Below the pieces are notes generated by a model. That model was given only the letters and a program-made list of their open reading frames with translations, had not been told where the DNA came from and ran no database searches. 9,601 nt of DNA, taken from contig VGKM01000040.1 of assembly GCA_016867005.1 (NCBI GenBank), positions 1-9,601 of the forward strand. The letters are read 5' to 3'. The stretch comes from Candidatus Omnitrophota bacterium. GTDB lineage: Bacteria > Omnitrophota > Gorgyraeia > Gygaellales > Profunditerraquicolaceae. This document shows, piece after piece, positions 1 through 6,834 of the stretch. The position numbers and the translations under genes were made by a program. How positions within the stretch are numbered: position 1 is the stretch's first letter; each line of letters begins with the position of its first letter.

Positions 1-420
1 CCGGTAATAGGCGTATCTTCCCTGGATATCATTGCTTTAAATGCACAGGGGCAGAGGTTTAATTCGGTCTATCCTGTGCTTGATGCAAAAAGAGGATTGA
101 TTTTTTGCTCGGCATACAAGATAAAGGCAGGTAATTTATCCAGGGAGATGCCGTATATGCTTTTAAAACCGGGAGATTTTATCAAAAAGATCAATCCGGA
201 TAGCGCAGTCCTTGGAGACGCATTGGATATTCACAAAACTGAATTTGTAGATTGCTCAAGGCACCCTTTTATTATGCATAAAGATTACTGGTATCCTGCG
301 GGGCGCAATATCATAAAACTGGCGCTGGAAAAGTTAAAAAGAAAAGAGCAAAGCAATTGTTTTGATATAGAGCCGGTCTATTTATATCCCGACGATTGCC
401 AGGTAAAACCTAAATCATGA
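1..420 (+). CDS. tsaB: TsaB, tRNA threonylcarbamoyladenosine biosynthesis protein (C-terminal part, 5' truncated)
   Basis: The reading frame is open from the first base of the window, so the true start lies upstream; the GTG at 76 is an internal valine codon, not a start. About 139 residues are visible. They begin with a GVSSLDIIAL stretch followed by PVLDAKRGLIFCSAY, the conserved segment of TsaB proteins (usually a 'DA+RGEVY' pattern), and end with EPVYLYPDDCQVK, the usual 'P-x-YLR/YLYP' ending. TsaB is an inactive ASKHA-fold paralogue that scaffolds TsaD in the cytoplasmic complex transferring threonylcarbamoyl to A37 of ANN-decoding tRNAs. The ATP-site half is outside the window. Its TGA stop overlaps the alr ATG by 4 bp, so the two are very probably co-transcribed and translationally coupled. 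The alternative is a generic M22 (TsaD-like) protein, but the short C-terminus fits TsaB better. Confidence 0.85.
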   Translation, partial: PVIGVSSLDIIALNAQGQRFNSVYPVLDAKRGLIFCSAYKIKAGNLSREMPYMLLKPGDFIKKINPDSAVLGDALDIHKTEFVDCSRHPFIMHKDYWYPAGRNIIKLALEKLKRKEQSNCFDIEPVYLYPDDCQVKPKS

Positions 421-1532
421 AAAATCACATAGGATACAGGCCCACCTGGGCCGAGATCAATCTGGGCAACCTTTCAGCAAACTTCAGGCAGGTAAAAAAC
501 ATTCTGCCGGAAAAAGTAAAGATGATGGTCTGCGTAAAAGCCGATGCCTACGGCCACGGATTGCTCCCTGTAGCGAAACGGCTGGAACAGGAAGGCGCCG
601 ATTATTTGAGTGTTGCATCCATTGATGAAGGGATCACTTTGCGGAAGAACGGGATAAAACTGCCCATTCTTGTTTTAGGCATTATCCTGGCCAAGGATGC
701 CGCTATGTTGTTAGAATATAATTTAGCTCAGACTGTCTGCACCATGGGCCTTGCCGAAGCAATAAATAAAATAGCCAAAAAAAATAAGTTAAAAGCCGCC
801 GTGCACATAAAGGTTGATACGGGCATGGGTAGGTTAGGCGTTCTTTATAAAGACGCCCCGGGTTTTGTTAAAGAAGTAAAAAAGCTGAAATCGCTGAATA
901 TTGAAGGGGTCTTTACCCACTTATCGCTTGCCGATATAAACAGGGATTTTACTTTGCATCAGATTAAGCTGTTTAACGGTGTTGTCAGAAAATTAGAAAA
1001 AATGAATTTCCGCATTCCCCTGGTGCATGCCGCCAATAGCCTCGGGACGATTAATTATAAAGAAAGCCACTTTAATATGGTAAGGCCGGGGCTTGTGATA
1101 TACGGATTATACCCGGAGGATATCGTTACAATCGGGCTTTTGCCTGTATTGAGTTTAAAAACTAAAATCGTATATTTTAAACGTGTGCCTGCCGGATACG
1201 GGATAAGTTACGGCTATACCTATATGGCAAAGAAAGAAACGACGATTGTGAACCTTCCTATCGGCTACGGCGACGGTTATCCGCGTAATTTGTCAAACCT
1301 CGGCCCTGTTCTGATCCGGGGGAGGCGTTTTAAGATATCCGGAAGGGTATGCATGGACCAGATCATGGTGGATGTCGGGGATATGCCCGTTGAAGTCGGA
1401 GATGAGGTTATCTTAATCGGCTCACAGGGAAAAAATAAGATCTCATCAGAAGAGCTCGCCGCTTTATCCGCTACGATACCCTACGAAATAGTCTGCGGCC
1501 TGGGAAGCCGCATCCCGCGAATATATGTCTAG
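417..1532 (+). CDS. alr: Alanine racemase (PLP-dependent)
   Basis: A 371-residue protein, the normal length for Alr. It converts L-alanine to D-alanine in the cytoplasm for peptidoglycan precursors. The N-terminal TIM barrel starts with RPTWAEINLGNLSANF and carries the PLP-binding motif VCVKADAYGHG, with the Schiff-base lysine at K41. The C-terminal beta domain holds GISYGYTY, whose Y265 aligns with the second catalytic base of the family, followed by LPIGYGDGYPR and the RVCMDQIMVDVGD motif. Both catalytic residues are present, so the enzyme should be active. The ATG overlaps the tsaB stop (ATGA). No strong Shine-Dalgarno sequence lies just upstream (only AGG about 12 nt away), which fits coupling to tsaB. 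The gene ends at TAG and faces lptG across an 84-bp convergent gap containing a palindromic element. Confidence 0.95.
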   Translation: MKNHIGYRPTWAEINLGNLSANFRQVKNILPEKVKMMVCVKADAYGHGLLPVAKRLEQEGADYLSVASIDEGITLRKNGIKLPILVLGIILAKDAAMLLEYNLAQTVCTMGLAEAINKIAKKNKLKAAVHIKVDTGMGRLGVLYKDAPGFVKEVKKLKSLNIEGVFTHLSLADINRDFTLHQIKLFNGVVRKLEKMNFRIPLVHAANSLGTINYKESHFNMVRPGLVIYGLYPEDIVTIGLLPVLSLKTKIVYFKRVPAGYGISYGYTYMAKKETTIVNLPIGYGDGYPRNLSNLGPVLIRGRRFKISGRVCMDQIMVDVGDMPVEVGDEVILIGSQGKNKISSEELAALSATIPYEIVCGLGSRIPRIYV

Positions 1533-1534
1533 CT

Positions 1535-1597
1535 TTCTTAACCTCGTAGGTTTAGATGTATTTTTTAGCATTCTTAACCTACGAGGTTAGGATGTAT
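1535..1597. repeat. Two tandem 27-bp palindromic units, period 36 bp
   Basis: Unit A is 1535-1561 and unit B is 1571-1597. By eye they match at 22 of 27 positions, including a shared TTCTTAACCT at the left and GATGTAT at the right. Each unit is itself an interrupted palindrome, AACCT-NNN-AGGTT. The central triplets are CGT in A and ACG in B, which are reverse complements of each other. The flanks are therefore a direct repeat while the 13-bp cores are exact inverted repeats. This may be a small dispersed palindromic (REP- or MITE-like) element; with only two copies visible, that cannot be decided here. Confidence 0.75.
1539..1589. terminator. Long hairpin between convergent genes, likely bidirectional terminator
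   Basis: Bases 1539-1552 pair perfectly with 1576-1589 (14 bp, core AACCTCGTAGGTT against AACCTACGAGGTT). The loop is 23 nt and contains a run of six T on the plus strand (1561-1566). It lies between the alr stop and the lptG stop, the expected place for a shared terminator. Against a classical intrinsic terminator: there is no U tract directly after the long stem in either direction, and the T run would instead follow the small unit-A hairpin (1540-1552). The structure is seen in the sequence; the terminator role is inferred from its position. Confidence 0.5.
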
Positions 1598-1616
1598 GAT
1601 AGGAAATATCAGGAAA

Positions 1617-2717
1617 TCAACGCAGTTTTGAAATAAGATAAAAGCTGGTGATTAAAGCAATAATATGGCTGGAAGAGGCGGCAACCACCGGAGGAAGAAA
1701 GCCGGATTTGCCGAGAGCTACGCAGAAAGCAGTAAGGACGTAATAGAGGAACCCCGCCAAAATTGAGAGCCCCAGGCTTGACAGGCCCGCAGCGCGTTTC
1801 TTCATTTTAAAAGCAAACGGAATGCCCAGAAGTATTATTATCAGGTTCGTAAAAGGCGAAGTTATCCTTTGATAGAAGTCGACTTTAAGGTTCCTGATGA
1901 CTCCGGTTGCGCCGCTTTTAGACAGTTTCCAGATATAATCTTCAAGCTGGGAGAGATTCATAAAATCAGGGCTTTGCTTCTGGTTCAAAAATTCGCGCGG
2001 CGACTCCGGAATATCCATAATTTCCTCATTCAAGAATATCGGCTCGTTTTTAATCTGCCCGTTTAGGTCAAATTCATAAGTGATGCATTGGTAGAACGTC
2101 CAAATCCCGTCGCTGTAAACCCCCTTGTTTGCAACTATTTTTTTGGTCAGGTTCTGGTGAGCGTCATGCTGGAGTATGACAATGCCTTCCATAGTGTGTT
2201 CCTTCAAAGAAAATGAATTGACAAAAATAAGGCGGTTCCTGAGGCCGTAAATTGCCAGGTTATTGATTATGCCGAGTGTTTTTTCTTTGGCCTTATCAAG
2301 ATTGTGCTCGATCTTTTCTTTGTAGTGGATGTTTTCGTTCATTGCCTTCGGAAGGACCATGTTGTTTACCCAAAATGTAAAACAGGCAGTGACCAGGCCA
2401 AAGATAACGGCAGTTTTTGCGATTTGCAGGACGCTAAGGCCGCTGGCGCGCATGGCAATAATTTCATTGCCCTGGCTCAATTTCCCGAAAGTATAAAGCG
2501 TGGCAATCAGGCCGGCAAAAGGGGAAACCTGCAGGTATATGACAGGCAGGTTTGTCAGGTAAAAACGCACCAGGATCTCTATGCTGACTTTTAATTTTAA
2601 GATATCTTCCAGGCGCGACAGGACGTCTATGATCACATAAAGGAACATGAAAACAAAAAGGCAGGTGAAGAAAAGCCCCAGTATGGATTTAATGATATAG
2701 CGGTCTAAGATGCGCAT
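1617..2717 (-). CDS. lptG: LptG, LPS export ABC transporter permease
   Basis: A YjgP/YjgQ-family permease of 366 residues counted from MRILDRYIIK. LptG pairs with LptF and the ATPase LptB in the inner membrane to extract lipopolysaccharide and push it onto the Lpt bridge. Hydrophobic segments fit the family's six-TM layout: roughly residues 12-32, 53-75 and 99-120, then a periplasmic beta-jellyroll region to about 285, then 288-306, 313-335 and 343-363. The signature FGKLSQGNEIIAMRASG at 77-93 is conserved in the family. The frame extends 18 residues further upstream (to 2771), but I chose the ATG at 2717 because it gives the standard N-terminus, matches the LptF N-terminus (MRIL), and limits overlap with lptF to 13 bp instead of 67. 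No clear Shine-Dalgarno precedes it, so coupling to lptF translation is likely. The LptF/LptG assignment rests on gene order and sequence flavour. Confidence 0.88.
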   Translation of the reverse strand: MRILDRYIIKSILGLFFTCLFVFMFLYVIIDVLSRLEDILKLKVSIEILVRFYLTNLPVIYLQVSPFAGLIATLYTFGKLSQGNEIIAMRASGLSVLQIAKTAVIFGLVTACFTFWVNNMVLPKAMNENIHYKEKIEHNLDKAKEKTLGIINNLAIYGLRNRLIFVNSFSLKEHTMEGIVILQHDAHQNLTKKIVANKGVYSDGIWTFYQCITYEFDLNGQIKNEPIFLNEEIMDIPESPREFLNQKQSPDFMNLSQLEDYIWKLSKSGATGVIRNLKVDFYQRITSPFTNLIIILLGIPFAFKMKKRAAGLSSLGLSILAGFLYYVLTAFCVALGKSGFLPPVVAASSSHIIALITSFYLISKLR

Positions 2718-3799
2718 AGTTTGAGGGTGAGGATCACGCCGATAGCTCCCAGGATGATATTCGGCAGCCACATGGCCAGCGTCGGATCAAGATAACCCTG
2801 GAGCGCAAGTGTTTCCGCGCCAATTAAGAGCAGGTAAAATGCGCCGACAATTAAAAATGCCAGGCCGAAGTTTACCGATTTCTCCCGCCTGCGTGTAATA
2901 ATGGCAAGGGGCGAACCCAGGAGTATAAAGATAAGGCAGGAAAAGGCAAGCGTCAGTTTCATATTTATCTCGGTTATCAAAGGTTTTGGGTCAACGCCTT
3001 CTTTTTTTAGTTTTTCTGCCGCGGTAAAAAGCTCCTGTATCGTCATGTCTTTGGGTTTTTTCTCAATTTTATCTTTTTTCTGCGCTTGCGCAAGGTCAAG
3101 CCCCATAAAGTATGTCTTAAAATTAAGTTTATAAAAACTGGTCGGGTTTTCCGGGTCCGGCTCATCGGAAGTGCCGTCGATCAGCTTAAGCTTGACCATG
3201 CTTTTTTCGGGTATTGCGATAAATTCTCCGCGCTTTGCTACAATGGTGCGGGTAGGCTTTCCTTCCTTCGGCTCGTAAATGCGCACATTATAAAGCTTAT
3301 TGTCTTCTATGCGGTAAATAAAAAGGATATATTTCTGAAAAGAATTGATAAAGACCCCCGGCTCAAGCGCCGCAGTCGGGTTTTTGATGCCGACTTCAAA
3401 GAGGGTCTTCCTGGATGCAAAATGCGCATAAGGGATGATACGGTCATTAAAAACCACAAGCAATAAGCTTAAGACCAGCCCGAATACAAGCTGAGGGATG
3501 ATCAGCCGGAAAATATTGATGCCGCTTGCCCTGATCGCAATGATTTCGTTATCGCTTGAAAGCCGCCCCAGGGAAAGGAGTGTTGCGGTAAGGGCTGATA
3601 TCGGCAATGTATAGGTCAATAGATAAGGGACCATCAGAAGGAAGAGCTTTGTTACGGTAAAAATATCCACTCCCTTATTGACAACGAGATTGACAATCTT
3701 AAAGAGGTTGCCGATAAGCATTATAAAAGTCAAGACGCCTAATGCCAGAAACAGCGGCGCGATAAATTCCTTTAAAAAATAATTTCTGAGTATTCGCAT
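2705..3799 (-). CDS. lptF: LptF, LPS export ABC transporter permease
   Basis: A 364-residue inner-membrane permease of the YjgP/YjgQ family, partner of LptG in LptB2FG. Likely TM segments are about 12-37, 51-78, 98-118, 279-302, 309-333 and 341-362. The large periplasmic region at 121-275 is the jellyroll that hands LPS to LptC/LptA. The signature LGRLSSDNEIIAIRASG sits at 77-93, exactly the same residue numbers as in LptG, as expected for paralogues. The segment EPGVFINSFQKYILF (146-160) is typical of LptF. A lysine-rich insert at 241-250 lies near the end of the jellyroll. The ATG is 4 bp after the comF stop, with no recognisable Shine-Dalgarno, so it probably depends on read-through of the comF operon. 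The LptB ATPase and LptC/A are not in the window. Confidence 0.88.
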   Translation of the reverse strand: MRILRNYFLKEFIAPLFLALGVLTFIMLIGNLFKIVNLVVNKGVDIFTVTKLFLLMVPYLLTYTLPISALTATLLSLGRLSSDNEIIAIRASGINIFRLIIPQLVFGLVLSLLLVVFNDRIIPYAHFASRKTLFEVGIKNPTAALEPGVFINSFQKYILFIYRIEDNKLYNVRIYEPKEGKPTRTIVAKRGEFIAIPEKSMVKLKLIDGTSDEPDPENPTSFYKLNFKTYFMGLDLAQAQKKDKIEKKPKDMTIQELFTAAEKLKKEGVDPKPLITEINMKLTLAFSCLIFILLGSPLAIITRRREKSVNFGLAFLIVGAFYLLLIGAETLALQGYLDPTLAMWLPNIILGAIGVILTLKLCAS

Positions 3800-3803
3800 T
3801 TGT

Positions 3804-4538
3804 TTAATTCGCCAATGTTATTGCAAAAACGATATTTGCCCCGGATTCTTTCAGCGTTTTTGCCGCTTCTGATAGCGTTGCGCCGGTAGTCAGCACATCG
3901 TCAACCAGAAGGATATTTTTGCCTGTTATAGAAGCCCTGTTTTTTACCGCAAAGGCCCCTTTGATATTGTTCCGGCGTTCGGGGACGCTTAGCTCTGTCT
4001 GTGACTTGAAGAATTTCTCGCGGACAAGGCAGTCAAAAAGCGTGATCTTACCGAATTCAGCAGATAACAGATTTGCCAAAATTCCGGCCTGATTGAATTC
4101 CCGCTCTCTTAACCGTGTTTTGTGTAAAGGGATAGGAATAATAAGATCAGCGTAGCAGGCCGGCAGATTGTATTCTCTTACGAATTCTGCCATCAAAAGG
4201 CCTAAAACGTTTCCTAAATGGTCCTTTTGTTTATACTTGAACTTATGGATCAATTCTTTAAGTACACCCTCATAAAGGCAAGGGCTGAAGGCTCTGTCAA
4301 AATGAAACCTGCTTTTGGCGCAGGCGCCGCAAATATTTTTAAAGGCCGATTTTTTGTCCAGGTGCCTGCCGCAGCTTGCGCAGAACGGAGGCAGGTTAGG
4401 TTTTATTTTCATCCAGCAATCAAGGCATACCAGGCCTTTGATTGCTGGATGTCCGCTGCCTTTTAGCCATTGCCCGCAAGCAAGGCATTTTTTTGGATAT
4501 AAAATATCCACTAAGCCGTTAAATAAGTGACTTAGCAT
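3804..4538 (-). CDS. comF: ComF family phosphoribosyltransferase-like protein
   Basis: A 244-residue ComF/GntX-type protein. The N-terminus is a double zinc-finger module with four CxxC pairs: C18/C21, C38/C41, C53/C56 and C70/C73. A type I phosphoribosyltransferase fold follows, with IIPIPLHKTRLREREFNQA and, near residues 209-221, the PRPP loop ILLVDDVLTTGAT. Family members are needed for DNA uptake in competent bacteria (B. subtilis ComFC, H. influenzae ComF), probably in handling incoming single strands in the cytoplasm. The widespread occurrence of the family means competence cannot be concluded from this gene alone. It is the first gene of a minus-strand operon with lptF and lptG. Its ATG sits at the predicted transcription start, so translation is probably leaderless. 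A 17-bp coding-region hairpin (4410-4451) spans the codons between the first and second CxxC pairs and is unusual. Confidence 0.9.
   Translation of the reverse strand: MLSHLFNGLVDILYPKKCLACGQWLKGSGHPAIKGLVCLDCWMKIKPNLPPFCASCGRHLDKKSAFKNICGACAKSRFHFDRAFSPCLYEGVLKELIHKFKYKQKDHLGNVLGLLMAEFVREYNLPACYADLIIPIPLHKTRLREREFNQAGILANLLSAEFGKITLFDCLVREKFFKSQTELSVPERRNNIKGAFAVKNRASITGKNILLVDDVLTTGATLSEAAKTLKESGANIVFAITLAN
4410..4451. repeat. Strong inverted repeat inside comF coding sequence
   Basis: CATCCAGCAATCAA (4410-4423) is the exact reverse complement of TTGATTGCTGGATG (4438-4451). After a one-base bulge at 4437 the stem continues for three more pairs (GGC 4424-4426 with GCC 4434-4436), leaving a 7-nt loop (4427-4433). 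On the comF mRNA it begins about 87 nt after the start codon and encodes residues from H30 (HPAIKG) to M43 (LDCWM), around the second zinc CxxC pair. Perfect 14-bp pairing in coding sequence is hard to explain by codon choice alone; its role is unknown. Confidence 0.8.
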
Positions 4539-4573
4539 CCTAATATAATAACAACTAAATCAAAATTTGTCAA
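4538..4573 (-). promoter_or_regulatory. Sigma70-type promoter for comF-lptF-lptG, predicted leaderless
   Basis: Read on the minus strand, a perfect TTGACA (-35, bases 4568-4573) is followed by a 17-bp spacer and TATTAT (-10, bases 4545-4550, one mismatch to TATAAT). The usual 6-nt distance from the -10 puts +1 at or next to base 4538, the A of the comF ATG. There is thus no room for a leader or a Shine-Dalgarno sequence beyond TTAGG. The motifs are seen in the sequence; the transcription start is inferred. Confidence 0.75.
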
Positions 4574-4595
4574 AAATAATCATTGCTTTAACCTC

Positions 4596-4636
4596 TTGAA
4601 AAACGAGCCATTTGTGCTATATTAAGCCGTAAGGAG
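4596..4636 (+). promoter_or_regulatory. Promoter and ribosome binding site of the receiver gene operon
   Basis: TTGAAA (4596-4601), a 16-bp spacer and TATATT (4618-4623) with an extended -10 TG at 4615-4616 predict +1 near 4630. AAGGAG (4631-4636) lies 5 nt before the ATG at 4642, so the 5' leader would be only about 12 nt. Its -35 is 22 bp from the -35 of the divergent comF promoter, so the two may compete for polymerase or share a regulator. Confidence 0.7.
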
Positions 4637-4641
4637 CGTTT

Positions 4642-5013
4642 ATGGCAAAAAAAGTCCTGATTGTTGAAGATGAAGTTGATATTTGCAGGATCCTGAGCCT
4701 CCGTTTTCAGAAAAAAGGGTTTGAGGTATTGGTTGCAAATAACGGGGAAGAAGGTTTTAACAAGGCAAAACAGGAAAAACCAGACATCATAATCCTCGAC
4801 CTTATGCTGCCGAAACTGCCCGGGGAAGAGGTCTGCAAAAAGATACGCAGCGACGAAGAGATTGCTGAAACGCCGATTATCATGCTGACGGCAAAAGCTA
4901 CGGACGTAGACAGAATTGTCGGAAAAGTCATCGGGGCCAATGCCTATTTATATAAGCCCTTTGATGCAAAACAACTTTTAGAAGAAGTAGATAAATTATT
5001 GGAAGGGAAATGA
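4642..5013 (+). CDS. Stand-alone response-regulator receiver protein (CheY/DivK type)
   Basis: A 123-residue single receiver domain with no output domain. Key residues are all present: acidic pair E9/D10, phospho-acceptor D53 in IIILDLMLP, switch T83 in PIIMLTAKA, aromatic switch Y102, and K105 in YLYKPF. Such proteins relay phosphate or bind partner proteins in the cytoplasm, as CheY, DivK or Spo0F do. The usual GADDYL before the KPF motif is GANAYL here, so one common acidic position is lost, though the phosphorylation pocket itself is intact. No histidine kinase lies in the window. It has its own extended -10 promoter and a good Shine-Dalgarno sequence and is followed 4 bp later by pyrE, so it probably heads a multi-gene transcript. 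Its partner and output cannot be told from the sequence. Confidence 0.9.
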   Translation: MAKKVLIVEDEVDICRILSLRFQKKGFEVLVANNGEEGFNKAKQEKPDIIILDLMLPKLPGEEVCKKIRSDEEIAETPIIMLTAKATDVDRIVGKVIGANAYLYKPFDAKQLLEEVDKLLEGK

Positions 5014-5017
5014 CCCT

Positions 5018-5575
5018 GTGCAGGAAGATACATCTGGCTTAAAATCGCAGTTATTTGCTTTATTAAAAAAAGATGCTTTAAGAACCGGAAAGTTTGTCTT
5101 GTCTTCCGGCAAGGAAAGCAATTATTATCTCGACGGGAGGATCATTACGCTTACGCCTGAGGGCGCATACCTTACCGCCAGCATTATTTTAAACTCGATT
5201 AAAAACGCAAATATTGACGCGGTAGGAGGGCCGACTTTAGGCGCAGACCCTATTACCGGCGCAGTCGCGGCACTGAGCCATATTAACAAGATCCCTTTAA
5301 AGACATTCATTGTCAGGAAAGCTGCTAAGGCCCACGGTATGCAGCGTCAGATAGAGGGGCCGCAGTTAGCTAAAAACAGCCGCGTGGTTTTAGTCGATGA
5401 TGTGGCTACTACCGGTAAGGCCATTATCGAGGCAAAACACGCATTAGATGATATCGGCGTAATCGTTGACCGGGCGATCGTTATTGTCGACAGGTGCGAA
5501 GGCGCCATGGAAAACTTAAAGAATGAAGGCATCAAACTTGAACCGATTTTTCTGATCCGTGATTTCGGCCTTTAA
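5018..5575 (+). CDS. pyrE: Orotate phosphoribosyltransferase
   Basis: A 185-residue protein catalysing orotate + PRPP to OMP + PPi, the fifth step of de novo pyrimidine synthesis, in the cytoplasm. Recognisable parts are KFVLSSGKESNYYLDGR (25-41), GGPTLGADPI (70-79), the flexible catalytic loop RKAAKAHG (100-107), and the PRPP loop VVLVDDVATTGKA (123-135). I place the start at GTG 5018, 4 bp after the receiver-gene stop; the next in-frame Met is residue 108, so no other start gives a whole enzyme. GGAAGGG (5001-5007) about 10 nt upstream is the likely ribosome site. AGGG (5004-5007) can pair with CCCT (5014-5017), which might slightly mask it. No pyrF is present nearby. The TAA stop overlaps the next ATG by 1 bp. 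Confidence 0.93.
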   Translation: MQEDTSGLKSQLFALLKKDALRTGKFVLSSGKESNYYLDGRIITLTPEGAYLTASIILNSIKNANIDAVGGPTLGADPITGAVAALSHINKIPLKTFIVRKAAKAHGMQRQIEGPQLAKNSRVVLVDDVATTGKAIIEAKHALDDIGVIVDRAIVIVDRCEGAMENLKNEGIKLEPIFLIRDFGL

Positions 5576-6819
5576 TGACTGCCAAAAAGATTATTATTAT
5601 CGGCGCAGGCCCTGCGGGAATGATGGCAGCTATCAGGGCTTCCCAGGTAGGCGCACAGGTAATCTTAATAGATAAAAATTCACGCCCAGGAAGAAAACTT
5701 CTCCTAACCGGCAAAGGCCGCTCCAATCTCACCAACGCACTGGAATTGGATTTATTTATTAAACGGATTTTCCACGGAGGGGATTTCTTAAGGGATGCTT
5801 TTTCTAAATTCTTTAACCAAGACCTTATCCGTTTTTTTGAAGGAAGAGGCGTGAAATTAAAAACCGAAAGGCAGCTGCGCGTTTTTCCCGAAAACGACAG
5901 GTCCGTAAGCATCATCGATACACTGGAGAAAGAGATCAGGGGCCAAAAAACGGAATTTATTTCTAATGTCAGCTGCAAAGATATCATAGTAAAAGACGGC
6001 TCGGTAAAAGAAGTATCATTGGATAACGGCACCCTTATTCCGGCGGATTGCGTTATCCTTGCAACAGGGGGTGCATCGTATGCTTTTACCGGTTCAACCG
6101 GGGACGGAATAAGTATTGCGCGCAAGCTTGGGCATAGAATAATCCCTTTAAGGCCGGGCCTGGTCCCTTTGGTTACAAAAGAAAAATTCGTCCGGACGCT
6201 TGAGGGCCTGGTTTTAAAGAATATAAGGATAAAGTTCTCCTGCGGGAAAGAAAAGATCATTTCTGAAATAGGCGAATTATTATTTACAAAATCAGGGATC
6301 TCAGGGCCGCTTGTATTGTCTTTGAGCGGAAAAACCGCAGATTGGCTTTTTGAAAACAAAGAAGTGTTTGCCGAGATTGATTTAAAACCGGCGTTGAGCC
6401 AGGCGCAGTTAAATGAGCGCCTTTTAAGGGAATTTAAACTTAATTCCAAAAAAGCTCTGAAGAATGTATTAAAAGAACTTCTGCCGTTAAGTTTCGTAAA
6501 ATGCTTTTTACTGACGGCAGGGCTTGGCCCGGAAATAAAAGTAAGCCATGTTACGCAGGAGGAGCGGCGCAAAATCATCGCCAATTTAAAGAGTTTCCGC
6601 CTTAGTATCGCAGGTACGCTTCCCTTGGAAGAGGCAATGGTTACAAAAGGAGGCGTGTCGTTAAAAGAAATAAACCCGCGCACTATGGGATCGCGCTTGA
6701 TTAAAGGGCTCTATTTTGCCGGTGAAATAATGGATATTGATGCTGATACCGGAGGATTCAATCTGCAGGCGGCATTTTCAAGCGGCTATCTGGCTGGCGA
6801 AAGCGCAGCGCTTAGTTAA
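5575..6819 (+). CDS. HI0933/YhiN-family FAD-dependent flavoprotein (possible rRNA dihydrouridine synthase)
   Basis: A 414-residue protein of normal length for the family. It starts with a Rossmann FAD motif (IIIIGAGPAG, 6-15), followed by the family signature GRKLLLTGKGRSNLTN (39-54), CVILATGGASYAFTGSTGDG in the middle, and a C-terminal GLYFAGEIMDIDADTGGFN (378-396) that contacts FAD. Earlier annotations call these NAD(P)/FAD-dependent oxidoreductases or BaiN-like. I recall that E. coli YhiN was recently reported as the 23S rRNA dihydrouridine synthase RdsA; whether this orthologue does the same is inference. The gene begins inside the pyrE stop (TAATG, 1-bp overlap) and is followed by the Maf-M48 ORF after 15 bp, so all probably share a transcript. 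A long antisense open frame across this gene is a coding shadow. Confidence 0.88.
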   Translation: MTAKKIIIIGAGPAGMMAAIRASQVGAQVILIDKNSRPGRKLLLTGKGRSNLTNALELDLFIKRIFHGGDFLRDAFSKFFNQDLIRFFEGRGVKLKTERQLRVFPENDRSVSIIDTLEKEIRGQKTEFISNVSCKDIIVKDGSVKEVSLDNGTLIPADCVILATGGASYAFTGSTGDGISIARKLGHRIIPLRPGLVPLVTKEKFVRTLEGLVLKNIRIKFSCGKEKIISEIGELLFTKSGISGPLVLSLSGKTADWLFENKEVFAEIDLKPALSQAQLNERLLREFKLNSKKALKNVLKELLPLSFVKCFLLTAGLGPEIKVSHVTQEERRKIIANLKSFRLSIAGTLPLEEAMVTKGGVSLKEINPRTMGSRLIKGLYFAGEIMDIDADTGGFNLQAAFSSGYLAGESAALS

Positions 6820-6834
6820 ATCTGGGACAGGTTA

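Noticed and set aside
76..420. GTG at 76 as the start of a short independent gene
   Set aside because: The frame is open back to base 1 and the upstream codons encode conserved TsaB sequence (GVSSLDIIAL), so this is an internal codon of a truncated gene.
1535..1597. CRISPR-like repeat pair
   Set aside because: Only two imperfect copies with a 9-bp gap, no spacers and no cas genes. It fits a palindromic terminator or small dispersed element instead.
2718..2771. 18-residue N-terminal extension of LptG (start at 2771)
   Set aside because: It would overlap lptF by 67 bp and add a Pro/His-rich stretch absent from the family. The ATG at 2717 gives the standard N-terminus.
5532..6683. 383-codon open frame on the minus strand
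   Set aside because: It lies wholly antisense to the YhiN-type flavoprotein gene, which has clear FAD and family motifs. The antisense product is Ser/Phe/Lys/Pro-rich with no recognisable domain, so it is a coding shadow.
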